From assembly GCA_021202985.1 (NCBI GenBank), contig JAJQCA010000046.1:19217-83216 (forward strand): a stretch of 64,000 nt of DNA, in the 5' to 3' direction. The translations under genes and the position numbers were made by a program. Origin of the DNA: Alistipes sp. Lineage in GTDB: Bacteria > Bacteroidota > Bacteroidia > Bacteroidales > Rikenellaceae. The notes beneath the pieces are model-generated. The model saw nothing but the letters and a program-made list of their open reading frames with translations. It ran no database searches and was not told where the DNA came from. Of the stretch, positions 10,585 to 19,712 are shown piece after piece. Numbering within the stretch: position 1 is the first letter of the stretch; every line of letters begins with the position of its first letter.

Positions 10585-10629
10585 TTTTTATCCTTAAGAA
10601 CTAAAGACATGCAATGTTCTGTTTGGGTA

Positions 10630-10654
10630 ATTCCGTCACTTGATAAGTGACGGA
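10630..10654 (-). repeat. 25-bp inverted repeat, right copy (IRR) of candidate invertible segment
   Basis: ATTCCGTCACTTGATAAGTGACGGA, exact reverse complement of 9461-9485. Confidence 0.9.
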
Positions 10655-10706
10655 CTCTATACTTTTTGGTTGCAAAAGTATTAATTAAAAGTCTCCGTAT
10701 GTTAGT

Positions 10707-11960
10707 CTAAACGGCCCTTTTAATAGCACGCCTAATCTTTTCGTTTGCTTTGTCCAGTACATTTTTCGCAAAGGAATCCAGATAGATACGTGTGGTGGTT
10801 TCGCTGTTGTGTCCGAGCGCTTCGCTTATGACGGACAACTGCACGTTTTCATTCTTGGCAATGGTGGCCCATGAATGCCTTGAGACGTGGGTTGATAAAT
10901 TTTCACCGATCCCGGCAAGGACCGCGAGCCTCTTCAGCCGCATGTTCTGCATCCTGAGGGCGCTCTCGTACCGCATCCGGGAAGGTTTGCCGCCGGGCAT
11001 CACCGGGAACAGGTATCCGGTACCCTTCGTGCGACCTGAGAAATAGGCGAGGATGCTTTTCATCTCCCGGCAGACGGGAACGACTATGGTCTGACCGGTC
11101 TTTTTCCTTTTGTAGGTGAGACGGCCACCGGAAAGGTTTTCCCGGCGAAGGTGGACCATGTCGACAAAAGACATACCCTGCGCCAGAAAACAGAAGAGGA
11201 AGATCGCAAGGGCGTCCCGCAGTTCCGGCGGAAGCGGAGGGGCGCCGCTTTGGAAATTGTAATCGAGCATCCCGGGGTCGAGAGCCATCAGGCGACCCAC
11301 CTGTTTGGCGTCGAGCGCCCTTTTCTCCGTTTTGGCGACGCCCGTATAGACGTTCCGGAAGATATACTTACCGCCGATAACCATATTGCGCGCCACGGCT
11401 TTGTTGTAAATCGCCCTGAGGTTCCTCATGTAAAATGAGATGGTATTGGGTTTCAGTCCCCGGGACTTAAGGTGAGATTCGTAAGCCTCGACAAAGGCGC
11501 GGTTTATTTGCGAAAGCCTGGGGTCAGACCCGTTACAGTAGGCGGTGATGCTCCTCAATACCGAACCGTATGCCTTAGCGGTCCTCGGTTTCTTCTCCTG
11601 CATTTCGGAACAGAGCAACTCCACGAATCCGAATAGGGTACCGGAAATGCGGCGCGAGTGGAAAGCCGCACGTATATCGGCTACCGTAAAGTCGCCCTTG
11701 TCCGAGAGGCATTCCACGGTACGTTCATATTCGAGGTACATTTGCGAAAGTTTGGCATGCACCGCACGCAGTGAATTGTGACGGGCAGAAGTATGGTGCG
11801 GTACGATAACAGTACGGCTGTGGTTGTCCCATTCTTCAGGGTAGACTTTACAACGGGTAGATAACCTGAATGATTCGGAGCCATGAATGACGACAAGGTA
11901 AACGCTGCCCGGATAGCGGCCTTGCCGTTCCGATGGGCGGAGCTCATACTTAAAAGACAT
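10707..11960 (-). CDS. Tyrosine-type site-specific recombinase/integrase (Bacteroidetes SAM-like family)
   Basis: 417 aa; 'HVSRHSWATIAKNENVQLSVISEALGHNSETTTRIYLDSF' carries HxxR, H and Tyr motifs. Confidence 0.93.
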   Translation of the reverse strand: MSFKYELRPSERQGRYPGSVYLVVIHGSESFRLSTRCKVYPEEWDNHSRTVIVPHHTSARHNSLRAVHAKLSQMYLEYERTVECLSDKGDFTVADIRAAFHSRRISGTLFGFVELLCSEMQEKKPRTAKAYGSVLRSITAYCNGSDPRLSQINRAFVEAYESHLKSRGLKPNTISFYMRNLRAIYNKAVARNMVIGGKYIFRNVYTGVAKTEKRALDAKQVGRLMALDPGMLDYNFQSGAPPLPPELRDALAIFLFCFLAQGMSFVDMVHLRRENLSGGRLTYKRKKTGQTIVVPVCREMKSILAYFSGRTKGTGYLFPVMPGGKPSRMRYESALRMQNMRLKRLAVLAGIGENLSTHVSRHSWATIAKNENVQLSVISEALGHNSETTTRIYLDSFAKNVLDKANEKIRRAIKRAV

Positions 11961-12064
11961 AATAATGAAATTTTAATTATTTGAGGAATATAATCCAAGG
12001 CCCATCGAAGCACTCGATGGACGGGTAGTGTAATCCGGCGTGTTGCCGGCCAATATTATGTCAC

Positions 12065-13678
12065 CTACTTAAGTATTCCGTAAAGCGTGGCTGCGGAACA
12101 ACCGGTTATCTCGACGTCCACATAGTCGCCGGTACGGGTCTCACCCCTGTCGAAAACCACCACTTTATTCTGCGATGTCCGGCCGAAGAACTGCCGGTCG
12201 CTTCTTTTCGAGACTCCCTCTACCAGCACCTCGAACACTCGCCCTACGTCCTGCCAGTTACTTTCGAGCGAGAGTTCGTTCTGGAGGTTTATTATCTCCG
12301 TGAGCCTGCGGGTCTTAACCTCTTCCGGCACGTCGTCGGGCATGGAGCGCGAGGCTTTGGTGCCGGGTCGCTCGGAATATTTGAACATGAACGCGAACGA
12401 ATACCCTACCTCCCTCATAAGCGAAAGGGTCGCCATGTGGTCTTCTTCGGTCTCGGTACAAAACCCGGCGATAAGGTCGGTAGTTACGGTGCAGTCGGGA
12501 AGGTAACGGCGGATGGCCGCAATCCGGTCGAGGTACCACACGCGGGTATACCGGCGGTTCATCACCTCCAGCATCCGGCTGCTGCCGCTCTGGGCGGGCA
12601 GGTGGATGCTGCGGCATATGTTGGGGCGGCGGGCCATTATTTCAAGTACCGTATCGCTAAGGTCTTTGGGATGGGAAGTGGCGAAGCGGATCCTAAGCAA
12701 AGGGCTGATTTCAGCCACCATTTCCAACAGTTGGGCGAACCCGACCTCCTCGGTCACTTGTCCGGCACGGGCATCCGCATCGGGGTTCGGCCCGGTAACC
12801 GTTCCGGCATCCCCACCGGATAGCGGGTAAATTTCTTCAGCTTCCCTCACGATGATGTCCGGCCGTTCTTCCCAAGCATCTTTATGGATACCGGCCTTTA
12901 CATAATCCGTTTCGTTCACTACACCCTGCTGCGGGCCAACGGGCCTACCCGTCCCGGAATCTGCCATGATGCCCGTTTCGACCCCGGCAATGTCGGTATG
13001 TCCGGTCCCTTGCCGGTTGGGCCACCGGTACGAGTTCACGTTCTGCCCGAGCAGGGTGACTTCCCGGTATCCGGCCTCGAACAGCTCGCGGGCCTCGCGT
13101 ACTATCGTCCGCGGGTCGCGGCTGCGCTCCCGGCCGCGGGTATACGGCACCACGCAATAGGAGCACATGTTGTTACAGCCCCGCATTATGGCGATAAAGG
13201 CGCCCACGCCGTTCTTATCGAGCCTCACCGGCGATATCTCCGCGTAGGTCTCCTCCTTCGAGAGCTGCACGTTCACACCCCTCATCCCGTCCGACGCCGA
13301 CCTAACCAGCTCGGGCAGGCTGCGGTATGAGTCGGGACCGGCCACGATATCCACGATCTGCTCGCGCTCCATCAGTGACTCTTTAAGCCTTTCGGCCATA
13401 CATCCCAGCACGCCTACGATAAGGCCCGGCTTGCGTTTCTTATACCGTTTGAACTCGTTCAGCCGACCCCATATCCTCTGCTCAGCGTTATCGCGTACCG
13501 AACAGGTATTTACGAATATGACGTCGGCCTCGGATATGTCCCCGGTGAAAAGGTACCCTTCCTTCTGCATTATCGAAACCACTATTTCGCTGTCGCCGGT
13601 ATTCATCTGGCAACCATAGGTTTCGATATATAATTTACGGCTCCCCCCGGTCGAGGGTCGCAATCCATGTATGTCCAT
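12065..13678 (-). CDS. miaB: tRNA-2-methylthio-N6-dimethylallyladenosine synthase MiaB, with internal insertion
   Basis: ORF to 13771; start at ATG 13678 (MDIHGLRPSTGGSRKLYIETYGCQMN). Radical-SAM CNNMCSYCVVP, N-terminal Fe-S Cys, TRAM-like end. Confidence 0.93.
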   Translation of the reverse strand: MDIHGLRPSTGGSRKLYIETYGCQMNTGDSEIVVSIMQKEGYLFTGDISEADVIFVNTCSVRDNAEQRIWGRLNEFKRYKKRKPGLIVGVLGCMAERLKESLMEREQIVDIVAGPDSYRSLPELVRSASDGMRGVNVQLSKEETYAEISPVRLDKNGVGAFIAIMRGCNNMCSYCVVPYTRGRERSRDPRTIVREARELFEAGYREVTLLGQNVNSYRWPNRQGTGHTDIAGVETGIMADSGTGRPVGPQQGVVNETDYVKAGIHKDAWEERPDIIVREAEEIYPLSGGDAGTVTGPNPDADARAGQVTEEVGFAQLLEMVAEISPLLRIRFATSHPKDLSDTVLEIMARRPNICRSIHLPAQSGSSRMLEVMNRRYTRVWYLDRIAAIRRYLPDCTVTTDLIAGFCTETEEDHMATLSLMREVGYSFAFMFKYSERPGTKASRSMPDDVPEEVKTRRLTEIINLQNELSLESNWQDVGRVFEVLVEGVSKRSDRQFFGRTSQNKVVVFDRGETRTGDYVDVEITGCSAATLYGILK

Positions 13679-13896
13679 AGCTGGTCTATGTATGGTTATA
13701 TCGCAAATATACACCGAATCGTTCCATATTGTCGGTCCGATACCAAAAAACCTTACCCGCCGAACCGACAAACAGATGCAAAAAAAGACATTAAACGCCG
13801 GCTGCGCCCGGGTCGTTACGGATTAACTCGGATTATTGTTATCTTGTACCCGGAAGCATAAATATTCATAACCCACTAACCGTAATTACAAACATT

Positions 13897-14310
13897 ATGA
13901 CATTCCGCGCATCTTTTTGTGACCCTTTCAGGTCCGATATAATAGAACTTGGGGAAATCCGGAAAAACGAAATTATCGACCGGTTCCGGTCAATCGACTG
14001 GAAGGACTATCTGGACCGGATGAGCCGTGCCCGTGAGAGCGAAATCCACTTTTCCCCCTCGCTGGAGATAGAGAATACTGGCAACAGGCACGGGCTTTCA
14101 GTATCCGCGGTGGACGAGGGAAAAGGTACGTTGGAATTTTATATCTTCTACAAAAGGCCCGAGAACCGCTCAAAACTGTTCGGACTGGTGAAATATACCG
14201 ATGAGAACTACACCACCTCGGTCACCGGGCAGAGCAGTGAGGATGTCATCGCCTGCCTGACGGCACTTATCGAAGGCAATCTGGAGATGCTAAGGGAAAA
14301 GGTACGGTAA
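13897..14310 (+). CDS. Hypothetical protein (137 aa)
   Basis: Intact ORF, codon usage consistent; no family recognised. Confidence 0.65.
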   Translation: MTFRASFCDPFRSDIIELGEIRKNEIIDRFRSIDWKDYLDRMSRARESEIHFSPSLEIENTGNRHGLSVSAVDEGKGTLEFYIFYKRPENRSKLFGLVKYTDENYTTSVTGQSSEDVIACLTALIEGNLEMLREKVR

Positions 14311-14314
14311 AACG

Positions 14315-15232
14315 TCAGGATTTTTCGGGGAACGATTTGAAGCCGTCCCCGAAAGTTTCGTAGGCATCCACCACCACCACGAACGCGTCCTTGTCTATCT
14401 CCCGGATTTTGTTCTGCACGGAGGTTACCTCCCGGCGGCTGACCACGAGGAAGACCATCTCCTTCTCGTTGCCGGTATACATTCCCGAGGATTTGATATA
14501 AGTGGCCCCGCGACCCATCTCGTCGAGGATAAAACTGCGGAGTTGGTCGTGCCGGTCGCTGATTATGAACAGCAGTTTATCGTAGCTCGCCCCGTCGATT
14601 ACGAAGTCGATTGTGCGCGACATAACAAAAACGGTTACCAGCGAGTAAAGCGGCAGTTTCCAGTCGCCCAGGACGATTATACCGAATACCACCACCAGGG
14701 AGTCCACCACGAGGATACTCCGGGAGAAATTCAATTTGGAGTATTTGGTGAGCAGCATGGCTACGATATCGGTACCACCCGTCGTGGCACGGGTCCTGAC
14801 CACCAGCCCGACACCCGTCCCGACCAGCGCCCCGCCGAATATGCAGGCGATTATAATGTCGTTCGACAGGTCTATCCTGCCGTCGAACATAAGGGCCGGG
14901 TCCTCGCCGATAATGGCCGTAAGGGTGTTCATTATAACCGGCGTAATGAGGGCAGCGAACACCGTCTTAGCCCCGAACATTCCGCCGAACACCCTGAACG
15001 CTATCAGCAGAAGGGGAATGTCTATCATCAGCCCGAACGTACCCACCTGAATGGACGGGAAAAGTGCGTGCAACACAACGCCGGCCCCGTACACGCCGCC
15101 GGGCACTATCCGGTAAGGGTTTATAAAGAGCACGAACGCCGACGCGAGTATCGCGCTTCCGATGAAAACCATTATCCATGACTTCCACCATTTAAATGAG
15201 ACCAGGTTATTCCTTATCGCTCCGGTATCCAT
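14315..15232 (-). CDS. YitT family membrane protein (DUF161/DUF2179)
   Basis: 305 aa; 'NPYRIVPGGVYGAGVVLHALFP', 'TRATTGGTDIVAMLL', C-terminal DUF2179-like domain. Confidence 0.92.
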   Translation of the reverse strand: MDTGAIRNNLVSFKWWKSWIMVFIGSAILASAFVLFINPYRIVPGGVYGAGVVLHALFPSIQVGTFGLMIDIPLLLIAFRVFGGMFGAKTVFAALITPVIMNTLTAIIGEDPALMFDGRIDLSNDIIIACIFGGALVGTGVGLVVRTRATTGGTDIVAMLLTKYSKLNFSRSILVVDSLVVVFGIIVLGDWKLPLYSLVTVFVMSRTIDFVIDGASYDKLLFIISDRHDQLRSFILDEMGRGATYIKSSGMYTGNEKEMVFLVVSRREVTSVQNKIREIDKDAFVVVVDAYETFGDGFKSFPEKS

Positions 15233-15700
15233 AGCAACCCTTCGAAAATGTTATTTTATAAACAAATATAATAATATTCTTTAATATTTTAACCGCCTTG
15301 CGTTTCAATCCGTTAAACTACCCCGCATCCGCCTTTCGTACCGCGGAACGGCCCTTAACTACCGTTTAACACAATAAACAGGCCCGCAGCGGGGTTTTAC
15401 ATAAAAACATGAAATCGGCAGGGCGCCCGTATCCTAATCGGGCAATATTATTATATTTGTAAAAAGGAATGAAGCCCGGATGTCCGGGACGCCTGCTATC
15501 AGGAACCGTTCTTCATCGGAGCGATTTCCGCAATAGCCGGGGTTTTCGATGCCCGGAACAGGGGCAGGCCGCCAAACGGCCGCGGGTAATATGCACGTAT
15601 TTCCCGACAGGTCTGCGCCAAAGGATTTAATAATGCCCACGGCGGAGCGTGGCGGGTGATACCGCGCAAAACCCTCCGCACGGGCGAACACGTAAACCGA

Positions 15701-16333
15701 ATGTTTGTAACCGTTATACTGGTAATATGCGCCTACCTGCTGGGTTCCATCCCCAGCGCGGTATGGATAGGAAAGAAATTCTACGCCACCGACGTGCGGG
15801 AGCACGGCAGCCGCAACGCCGGGGCGACCAATACCCTGCGCGTACTCGGGCCGAAAGCCGCCCTTCCGGTGTTCGCAATGGACGTGGCCAAGGGATTCGC
15901 GGCCGTGCAATTGTTCCGCCTCTCACCTCTGGCAACTACCGGCTGGGAGTTCTACGTCCAGCTCGCCCTCGTGCTGGCGGTGGTCACGGGCCATATCTTC
16001 CCCGTTTTCGCCGGTTTCCGGGGAGGGAAGGGCGTAGCTACGATAGCCGGCTCTGTGCTGGCGGTCTACCCGCCGGCCGTGCTGTTGTGCCTGCTGACCT
16101 TCGTTATCATGCTCGCCATTACGAGCTACGTTTCGCTCAGCTCCATGACGGCGGGCGTGCTGTTTCCGATTTATACCCGGTTCGTTTTCGGGGTGCATTA
16201 CCTGCCGCTTATAATCTTCGGCTGTGTGGTGGCGCTGCTGCTGATCTGGACCCACCGTAAAAACATAGGCCGCCTCTTGAGCGGCACCGAATCCAAAATC
16301 CGCATCGTCAGGAAAAAAGAGGCGGGAGCCTGA
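15701..16333 (+). CDS. plsY: Glycerol-3-phosphate acyltransferase PlsY
   Basis: Start at ATG 15701; LLGSIPSAVWIGK, HGSRNAGATNTLRVLG, GGKGVAT. Confidence 0.94.
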   Translation: MFVTVILVICAYLLGSIPSAVWIGKKFYATDVREHGSRNAGATNTLRVLGPKAALPVFAMDVAKGFAAVQLFRLSPLATTGWEFYVQLALVLAVVTGHIFPVFAGFRGGKGVATIAGSVLAVYPPAVLLCLLTFVIMLAITSYVSLSSMTAGVLFPIYTRFVFGVHYLPLIIFGCVVALLLIWTHRKNIGRLLSGTESKIRIVRKKEAGA

Positions 16334-16403
16334 TCCCGCCCGCCGCATGCCTCACCCGCGGGCGGGCTACGGCCTTAACCTTTTTCACTATATCCCATAA
16401 ATT

Positions 16404-18065
16404 ATGCTGGAACAGAACCTTATCCGTATATACGAGAATAGTTTCCGCGAGAACCGGGAATTCCCGGCCCTGACGGACTATTTCAAAAGGGAGACCTTTT
16501 CCTATTTCGAGATGGCGAGGGAGATTGCCAAGATCCACCTGCTGTTCGAAGAGTGCCGTATTAAAAAGGGCGACAAGATAGCCCTCATCGGCAGGAACAA
16601 TCCCCGGTGGTGCATAAGTTACATCGCCACCATCACCTACGGGGCCGTCATAGTGCCGATTTTGCAGGACTTCACCCCGAACGACGTCCACCATATCATC
16701 AACCATTCCGAGTCGCAGCTCCTTTTCTGCGGCGACACGTTCTGGGACTCTATAGAGGAGTCGCAGATAGAGACAGTCCGGGCGGCTTTTTCGCTTACCG
16801 ATTTCCGGTGCCTTTTCGAACGGCGCGGCACCCACCTGGGAAAATACCAGCGGGATATACTCAAACACTACCGCAAACGGTATCCCCACGGTTTCTCTGC
16901 CGACGATATCAGGTATCCGGAGGTGCCAAACGACCAGTTGATACTGCTAAATTACACCTCGGGAACCACCGGTTTCAGCAAGGGTGTGATGCTTACCTGC
17001 AATAACCTCACGGGTAACGTGCAGTTCACCATAGAGCAGAACATACGGTTGCGCCGCAGCCGGGTACTCTCGTTCCTGCCGCTGGCCCACGCGTACGGGT
17101 GCGCATTCGACATGCTGCTGTCGTTGGCTGTGGGCGCACACATGACACTTTTGGGTAAAACGCCGTCGCCCAAAATTCTTATCGAGGCGATGGCCGAGGT
17201 CCGGCCACAGGTGATATGCTGCGTGCCGCTGATACTCGAGAAGATATGCCGCAAGCAGATATTTCCCAGGCTCGGCACCGGGTTTATGCGGATAGCCCTG
17301 CGCCTGCCGCTTATAGATACCCAGATTTACGCCAAAATACGGCAACGCCTGCTGGAAACGTTCGGCGGCCATGTGGACCAGTTTATAGTGGGCGGCGCAC
17401 CCCTCAACCGGGAAGTGGAGGAGTTCCTGCGAAAGATAAAGTTTCCCTATACGGTCGGCTACGGCATGACGGAGTGCGGTCCGCTAATCAGTTACACGCC
17501 CGTCAAGGACTACAAACCGACATCGTGCGGGATGGTGCTGCACGGCTATATGGAGGTCAAAATCGACTCCTCCGACCCCTACGCCATGCCGGGCGAGATT
17601 CTGGTCCGCGGCGAGAACGTAATGGCCGGATACTACAAGAACGAGAAGGCCACGGCCGAAGTGCTGGACACGGAGGGATGGCTCCACACGGGCGATATCG
17701 GCACCGTGGACCCGGACGGTACCATCTATATCCGGGGCCGCAGCAAGACCATGCTGCTCAGCTCCAGCGGCCAGAACATCTACCCGGAAGAGATCGAGGC
17801 CAAACTGAACAACCTGCATTGCGTAAACGAATCACTGGTGGTCCAGCGCAACGGCAAGCTGGTCGCGCTCGTGGTTCCCGACTACGAGCAGTGCGACGCG
17901 GAAGGCATAGGGGGCGAAAAACTGGTGCAGGTGATGAAAGGCAACCAGGCCGAACTGAACAGCCAGCTGGCTTCTTACGAGCAGGTCTCCGAAATAGTAC
18001 TCTACCCCAAGGAGTTCGAAAAAACACCGAAGAAGAGCATTAAAAGGTACCTCTACAATACATGA
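16404..18065 (+). CDS. AMP-binding long-chain acyl-CoA synthetase
   Basis: 553 aa; LLNYTSGTTGFSKGVMLTCNN, GYGMTECGPLISY, GWLHTGDIG. Confidence 0.93.
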   Translation: MLEQNLIRIYENSFRENREFPALTDYFKRETFSYFEMAREIAKIHLLFEECRIKKGDKIALIGRNNPRWCISYIATITYGAVIVPILQDFTPNDVHHIINHSESQLLFCGDTFWDSIEESQIETVRAAFSLTDFRCLFERRGTHLGKYQRDILKHYRKRYPHGFSADDIRYPEVPNDQLILLNYTSGTTGFSKGVMLTCNNLTGNVQFTIEQNIRLRRSRVLSFLPLAHAYGCAFDMLLSLAVGAHMTLLGKTPSPKILIEAMAEVRPQVICCVPLILEKICRKQIFPRLGTGFMRIALRLPLIDTQIYAKIRQRLLETFGGHVDQFIVGGAPLNREVEEFLRKIKFPYTVGYGMTECGPLISYTPVKDYKPTSCGMVLHGYMEVKIDSSDPYAMPGEILVRGENVMAGYYKNEKATAEVLDTEGWLHTGDIGTVDPDGTIYIRGRSKTMLLSSSGQNIYPEEIEAKLNNLHCVNESLVVQRNGKLVALVVPDYEQCDAEGIGGEKLVQVMKGNQAELNSQLASYEQVSEIVLYPKEFEKTPKKSIKRYLYNT

Positions 18066-18190
18066 TCCGCAACACACGCGAAGGGTCGGAAAGGCTGAGT
18101 AGCGGAAATAGCCCTATTGCACCTCGTAAAACGCCGGGAGTATTGAAGACGACCGGAATAAATGCGGTAGGTCGAAATCCCGAAAGAATA

Positions 18191-18223
18191 AATGCGGCAG
18201 GAAAACGATTTCCTGCCGCATTT
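18191..18223. terminator. Intrinsic terminator
   Basis: AATGCGGCAGGAAA-ACGA-TTTCCTGCCGCATT perfect inverted repeat. Confidence 0.8.
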
Positions 18224-18243
18224 GCATCTTACCCGGACGGTAA

Positions 18244-19662
18244 CTAAAAGAAGCTCCGGGTCCTGACTTTCGGTTTCCGGGGCTGGAGCGGTATGCTCAT
18301 CCCGAGGTAGATATTCTCCGCGCGGGCGTTCACCGGAATGAACTGTGTGTTGACCCTGGTAATCATATAGTCGCTGCCGACAAAGAAGTTGAATCCGTTG
18401 GGGCTGAAGTTCAACGCTATACCGCAGGTCTGGAACGCGCTGTGCATCATGGAGTAACTAAGCGAGCCGGAGAACCACCATACCGGACGGAAATTTGCCG
18501 AGACCGTCAGCTCGGTGTAAGCCTTGGGACGGTAGAAGCGGGTGGTGGAGAGAAGCCCGAAACTAATTTTGTTGTCCATTATGGCATACTCGGCACCGGC
18601 GATAAGAGTGGCGACCAGCATTGTGGAGCGGGCTGTCCGGCTGTCCTGCTCCTCGAAATGGAACAGGTTCTCGAGATCGTCCTTCATGGCGTCAAACTGG
18701 TCCGAAAGGCTCGGCAGGTCGCTGTTGCCAATCGGCAGGTCGAAACCGTCGTAATCGAACTCCGCGTCGGCCATGGCGTAACGGGTGGACGAACCTTTCC
18801 AACCGATAAAACCGAGGTCGAGCACCGAAGCGGAAAAGGTCCAGTTATCGTCGAATTTGAAAGACGCGCCCAGGTCCACCGCCGCGCCGAAGCCGCTCAG
18901 CCCGAAACTGCCGTAATCGAAGCCGTTCACGTACGGGCGGCCCTGATCGTCGTCCTTACTCTTCATCTCCAGACCCTGCACGGAAGTGTACAGCTCCCCG
19001 CGCGAGGTTATATGCCAGGATTCGTCGTTCATCTGCGCGTGCAGGCGCTGGAACCGCATATCGGCGTTCCCCAGACCGGGCAGTAGTTTCAGGCGACCGC
19101 CGACGGTCCACCGCCTGTCGATATCGCGCGTATAACCTACCGCCAGCTCCGTATATGCGTCCATCTTCATGCGAAGACCGGTGATATCATAAAGGCGACC
19201 GTTGTAACCGTTACCGTCCTTTAGGAACTCGAACAGCGATTTGGGTACACCGACACTCGTGTTTACCCTCACCCCGATACCGAACGACCAGAAAGCGTCG
19301 CCCTTCCACCATCCGGCCTGTACGAGGTCGTAACGCATATCCACGTTCATCTGGTTATTCGACCGCAGGCCTTTGAGGAACTCGCCCGCATCCACGCCCG
19401 TGTCAAGGAAAGTTACCAGGCGGCCGTCCCTCTGGTAGAATATATCGCTCAGGGCGAGCTGGTTGGAAGTGTACGAGGCGAATGTGGACCCGATGAACGG
19501 CACGGTGACGTAGCCCCTTTCCGGCGCCAATGCCGGGTTAAGGTTATGCCTTTCCACCGATTTGTCCATAAAATAGGCCGTCCTGAGGTTCTGGGCCGCT
19601 GCACCGCCTACGGTTGCAGCGAGCAGGGCCGCGGTTGTTATAGCTTTATATATATTTTTCAT
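18244..19662 (-). CDS. DUF5723-like outer-membrane-associated protein
   Basis: 472 aa with signal peptide; 'NLNPALAPERGYVTVPFIGSTFASYTSNQLALSDIFY' resembles the Bacteroidetes DUF5723 family. Confidence 0.75.
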   Translation of the reverse strand: MKNIYKAITTAALLAATVGGAAAQNLRTAYFMDKSVERHNLNPALAPERGYVTVPFIGSTFASYTSNQLALSDIFYQRDGRLVTFLDTGVDAGEFLKGLRSNNQMNVDMRYDLVQAGWWKGDAFWSFGIGVRVNTSVGVPKSLFEFLKDGNGYNGRLYDITGLRMKMDAYTELAVGYTRDIDRRWTVGGRLKLLPGLGNADMRFQRLHAQMNDESWHITSRGELYTSVQGLEMKSKDDDQGRPYVNGFDYGSFGLSGFGAAVDLGASFKFDDNWTFSASVLDLGFIGWKGSSTRYAMADAEFDYDGFDLPIGNSDLPSLSDQFDAMKDDLENLFHFEEQDSRTARSTMLVATLIAGAEYAIMDNKISFGLLSTTRFYRPKAYTELTVSANFRPVWWFSGSLSYSMMHSAFQTCGIALNFSPNGFNFFVGSDYMITRVNTQFIPVNARAENIYLGMSIPLQPRKPKVRTRSFF

Positions 19663-19712
19663 TTTCGTTCCCTTTAGTTGGTTTTACATCTAAGCATTAT
19701 ACACTCGGCGCT

